NCBI RefSeq assembly: GCF_000526375.1 | Contig: NZ_JAFY01000002.1 | Span: 186,001-250,000, forward strand | Reading direction: 5' to 3' | From: Aminiphilus circumscriptus DSM 16581 | GTDB lineage: Bacteria; Synergistota; Synergistia; Synergistales; Aminiphilaceae | Length of the DNA stretch: 64,000 nucleotides | In this document: in pieces, positions 62,215 through 64,000 of the stretch | Position numbering within the stretch: the stretch's first letter is position 1 | Layout of the letters: each line of letters begins with the position of its first letter | The notes under the pieces: model-generated | What the model was told of the DNA's origin: nothing | The model's input: only the letters and a program-made list of their open reading frames with translations | Databases searched by the model: none | Position numbers and translations under genes: made by a program

Positions 62215-63573
62215 TTAGATGGTCGGAACGCTTTTCAGCGCCTCCAGTTTTCTCAGATCCTGAAGCAGCGCTTCCGCCCTGATGTCGCCGAGGACGGGAC
62301 CGACGAGACCGCGGAATTTCGCGTCGATCTGCGAGGGCGTCATGGGGTTCGCAACGCTCCCCGAGGCGTCCAGCACGACTTTCTCGAAGCGGGTTCCGTC
62401 GTCGAGATTCACTTCGAGAGAACAACCCCACTTCTCGGGATACCGCGAGGTAAACTCCGGACTCTCCGCATAATCCACCCTTTCGGAAAGTGCCCGGACC
62501 TTCGGGTCTCGAATGCGATCCATGGAAAACTGTTTCTGCCCCGCCGAGCCGTCCAGGTAAGCAACGGCCACGCCGAAACGCATGCAGAACTTGGCCTCGC
62601 TCACGTTCTTCGGATATAAAATGGTGCCGCACTGCTTGACACCCACTTCGTAGGATTTGATCCGGATTCTCTCGATCCGGTCGGCCATCTCCGGACACTC
62701 CGCCCGGACCTGCAGGATCGCGTCGAGGGCGGGATGCATGCTGCGACAGCAGGAATAGGGTTTCCTGTCCACCTTCAGGATCTCGAAGAGTTCCCCGAGA
62801 TTCCGGGACACTTCATCGAGGGAATAGGAGCCGGAAGTGGCGGGAAACAATCCTCCGTCCTCCGCGTCGAGGATGTGTTCCGGGCCGGTCATGCCCGCCT
62901 TTGCGAGAAAGGCCGCCACGACGCCGTTCTCCGCCGCACGTCCCGTGTGCATCTTCTTCGACGTGGAGCCGTCGGCGAGAAAGGCCCAGAGTCCCGAAGA
63001 CTGTGTTCCCGCCATGCCGAAGGCATAAAGAGTCCTCTCCACGTCCAGCCCGAGCAGTTTCGCCGCCGCCGCCGCGGCACCGAACGTCCCCGCCGTGCCA
63101 GACACGTGCCATCCCCGAAGGCGATGGTCCGCTACCCCAAATCCCTTTCCTATCCGTGCCATGGTCTCGTATCCGGCAACCACAGCTTCGAGCACCCGCG
63201 CTCCCGATGCTCCGGTCACCTCGGCGACGGACCAAACCGCGGGAAGCACCACGGCACCAATGTGGGTTTTCGATTTCGTGTGTACGTCGTCCAGCTCCAG
63301 AGCGTGTCCCATGAGCCCGTTGAGAAACGCCGCCTGAAAGAGCGACGTGACCTTTCCGCTTCCCCAAACGGAGGCGTTCGCGTCGGCGCGTCCCGAAAGA
63401 GTCAAAAACGTTTCGAGAACGGACGGGACTTCCTCATAAGTCACTCCGCCCACGGCGGCGCCGATGGAATCGATGGCACAGACTTTCGCGGCATCGACGA
63501 CTTCGACGGGGAGATCCTCGATGCGAAGAGCACTGACATACGTTGCAAGTTCGGCCAACTGATGCATGGACAC
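62215..63573 (-). CDS. MmgE/PrpD-family dehydratase
   Basis: Protein of about 452 residues: AIDSIGAAVGG, AAFLNGLMGHALELDDVH, GRAAENGVVAAFLAKAGMTGPEHILDAEDGG and KPYSCCRSMHPALDAIL are hallmarks of MmgE/PrpD, which includes 2-methylcitrate dehydratase, iminodisuccinate epimerase and cis-aconitate decarboxylase. The GTG at 63573 with GGAGGG at 8 nt is preferred; an ATG two codons in is possible. It probably performs a dehydration or decarboxylation of the imported acid. Confidence 0.9.
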   Translation of the reverse strand: MSMHQLAELATYVSALRIEDLPVEVVDAAKVCAIDSIGAAVGGVTYEEVPSVLETFLTLSGRADANASVWGSGKVTSLFQAAFLNGLMGHALELDDVHTKSKTHIGAVVLPAVWSVAEVTGASGARVLEAVVAGYETMARIGKGFGVADHRLRGWHVSGTAGTFGAAAAAAKLLGLDVERTLYAFGMAGTQSSGLWAFLADGSTSKKMHTGRAAENGVVAAFLAKAGMTGPEHILDAEDGGLFPATSGSYSLDEVSRNLGELFEILKVDRKPYSCCRSMHPALDAILQVRAECPEMADRIERIRIKSYEVGVKQCGTILYPKNVSEAKFCMRFGVAVAYLDGSAGQKQFSMDRIRDPKVRALSERVDYAESPEFTSRYPEKWGCSLEVNLDDGTRFEKVVLDASGSVANPMTPSQIDAKFRGLVGPVLGDIRAEALLQDLRKLEALKSVPTI

Positions 63574-63604
63574 GGTTCTTCCCTCCTCGCTTTTTGTGCG
63601 GTTC

Positions 63605-64000
63605 TTATGCAGCGGCCTGTCGGTTGCCGCGCAGAATTCTTCTGATGACCGGCAGGGCCAGGAACACCGCACAGGCCAAGAGAAGCCCCGCCGTGATGGG
63701 ACGCGAGAGCATGGCCCAGTAGTCTCCTCCGGCGATCATGACACCCCGGCGCAGATTGTTCTCGCAGATGTCGCCCAGGACGAGCCCGAGGGTGAGAGCC
63801 GCCGGCGAATAGTGGAATTCCGCCATCAGGTATCCTCCGAGTCCCGCGACGACCATGGTCAGCACGTCCGTGAGATTGTTCTGGGTGGCGAAACTGCCCA
63901 CGGAGGCGAAGAGGATGATCAGGGGGCCGAGAAAGTGGTAGGGGATATCCATGAGCTTGGCGAAGGCAAGGGCGACGCCGAATGCGACGAAGATCATGAG
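63605..64000 (-). CDS. tctA: Tripartite tricarboxylate transporter large permease (TctA), C-terminal part
   Basis: The gene runs off the right edge; 131 C-terminal codons plus the stop are present. Motifs of TctA permeases are visible: YHFLGPLIILFASVGSFATQNNLTDVLTMVVAGLGGYLM, then FHYSPAALTLGLVLGDICENNLRRGVMI. It forms the main channel for citrate-like substrates, working with a periplasmic TctC and small TctB. It lies 31 bp upstream of the prpD gene and so is the visible head of this catabolic operon. Confidence 0.92.
   Translation of the reverse strand, partial: LMIFVAFGVALAFAKLMDIPYHFLGPLIILFASVGSFATQNNLTDVLTMVVAGLGGYLMAEFHYSPAALTLGLVLGDICENNLRRGVMIAGGDYWAMLSRPITAGLLLACAVFLALPVIRRILRGNRQAAA

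Overview
The window looks like part of a chromosome from a GC-rich, Gram-negative, amino-acid-fermenting anaerobe, most likely a member of the Synergistota (Aminiphilus/Aminomonas-like; inferred from gene content, not proven). The supporting genes are a dipeptide ABC operon, an amino-acid dehydrogenase next to an NSS amino-acid transporter, indolepyruvate:ferredoxin oxidoreductase (iorAB), TRAP and TctA carboxylate transporters, and a TolC/MacAB efflux set, which implies an outer membrane. Most transcription units are compact, with ATGA/GTGA overlaps between genes.

Layout. 1-0.9 kb: AT-rich TRAP small permease (partial) and a GntR regulator whose base composition changes abruptly inside the gene. 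1.3-1.9 kb: remnants of IS256- and IS21-type elements. 2.0-2.9 kb: DUF2087 regulator. 3.0-9.7 kb: dppABCDF-like operon ending in a cytoplasmic class-A-beta-lactamase-fold hydrolase. 9.8-12.7 kb: amino-acid dehydrogenase plus NSS transporter. 13.2-20.7 kb: two similar CpxAR-like two-component systems flanking a small acidic protein and a FliD-like cap protein. 21.0-25.7 kb: tolC-macA-macB. 25.7-29.5 kb: solo B3/B4 protein, rubrerythrin-VIT1 fusion, decayed exbB-like and cupin genes, and a PdhR-like GntR regulator. 30.0-33.7 kb: SsuABC/TauABC-type transporter with a duplicated-domain protein.

33.77-45.8 kb is an insertion-sequence island: two copies of an IS3-family element (here IS-A), one of them split by a second IS3-family element (IS-B), a second IS-B inside a host gene, a decayed third IS3-type element (IS-C), and an intact IS256-type element. 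The cargo between them looks like pieces of genome-defence genes: an MBL-fold hydrolase, the N-terminus of a UvrD-like helicase, a possible DUF3883-like fragment, an Mrr-like restriction nuclease, and an uncharacterised gene split by IS-B. Element ends were set by comparing the copies; the lengths close exactly (1313 + 1273 + 3-bp target duplication = 2589).

45.9-55.1 kb: iorAB with a PdhR-like operator, marR-arsM, ParA, CsaA, a frameshifted zinc-ribbon gene, a threonine-dehydratase-like enzyme and an aminotransferase. 55.4-64.0 kb: one operon, tctA-prpD-larA-prpF-prpF-acn-icd, which reads as a route for taking up tricarboxylates or related acids and converting them to 2-oxoglutarate.

Coordinates, promoters, operators and hairpins were read by eye. 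Family names come from recognised motifs, not from database searches.
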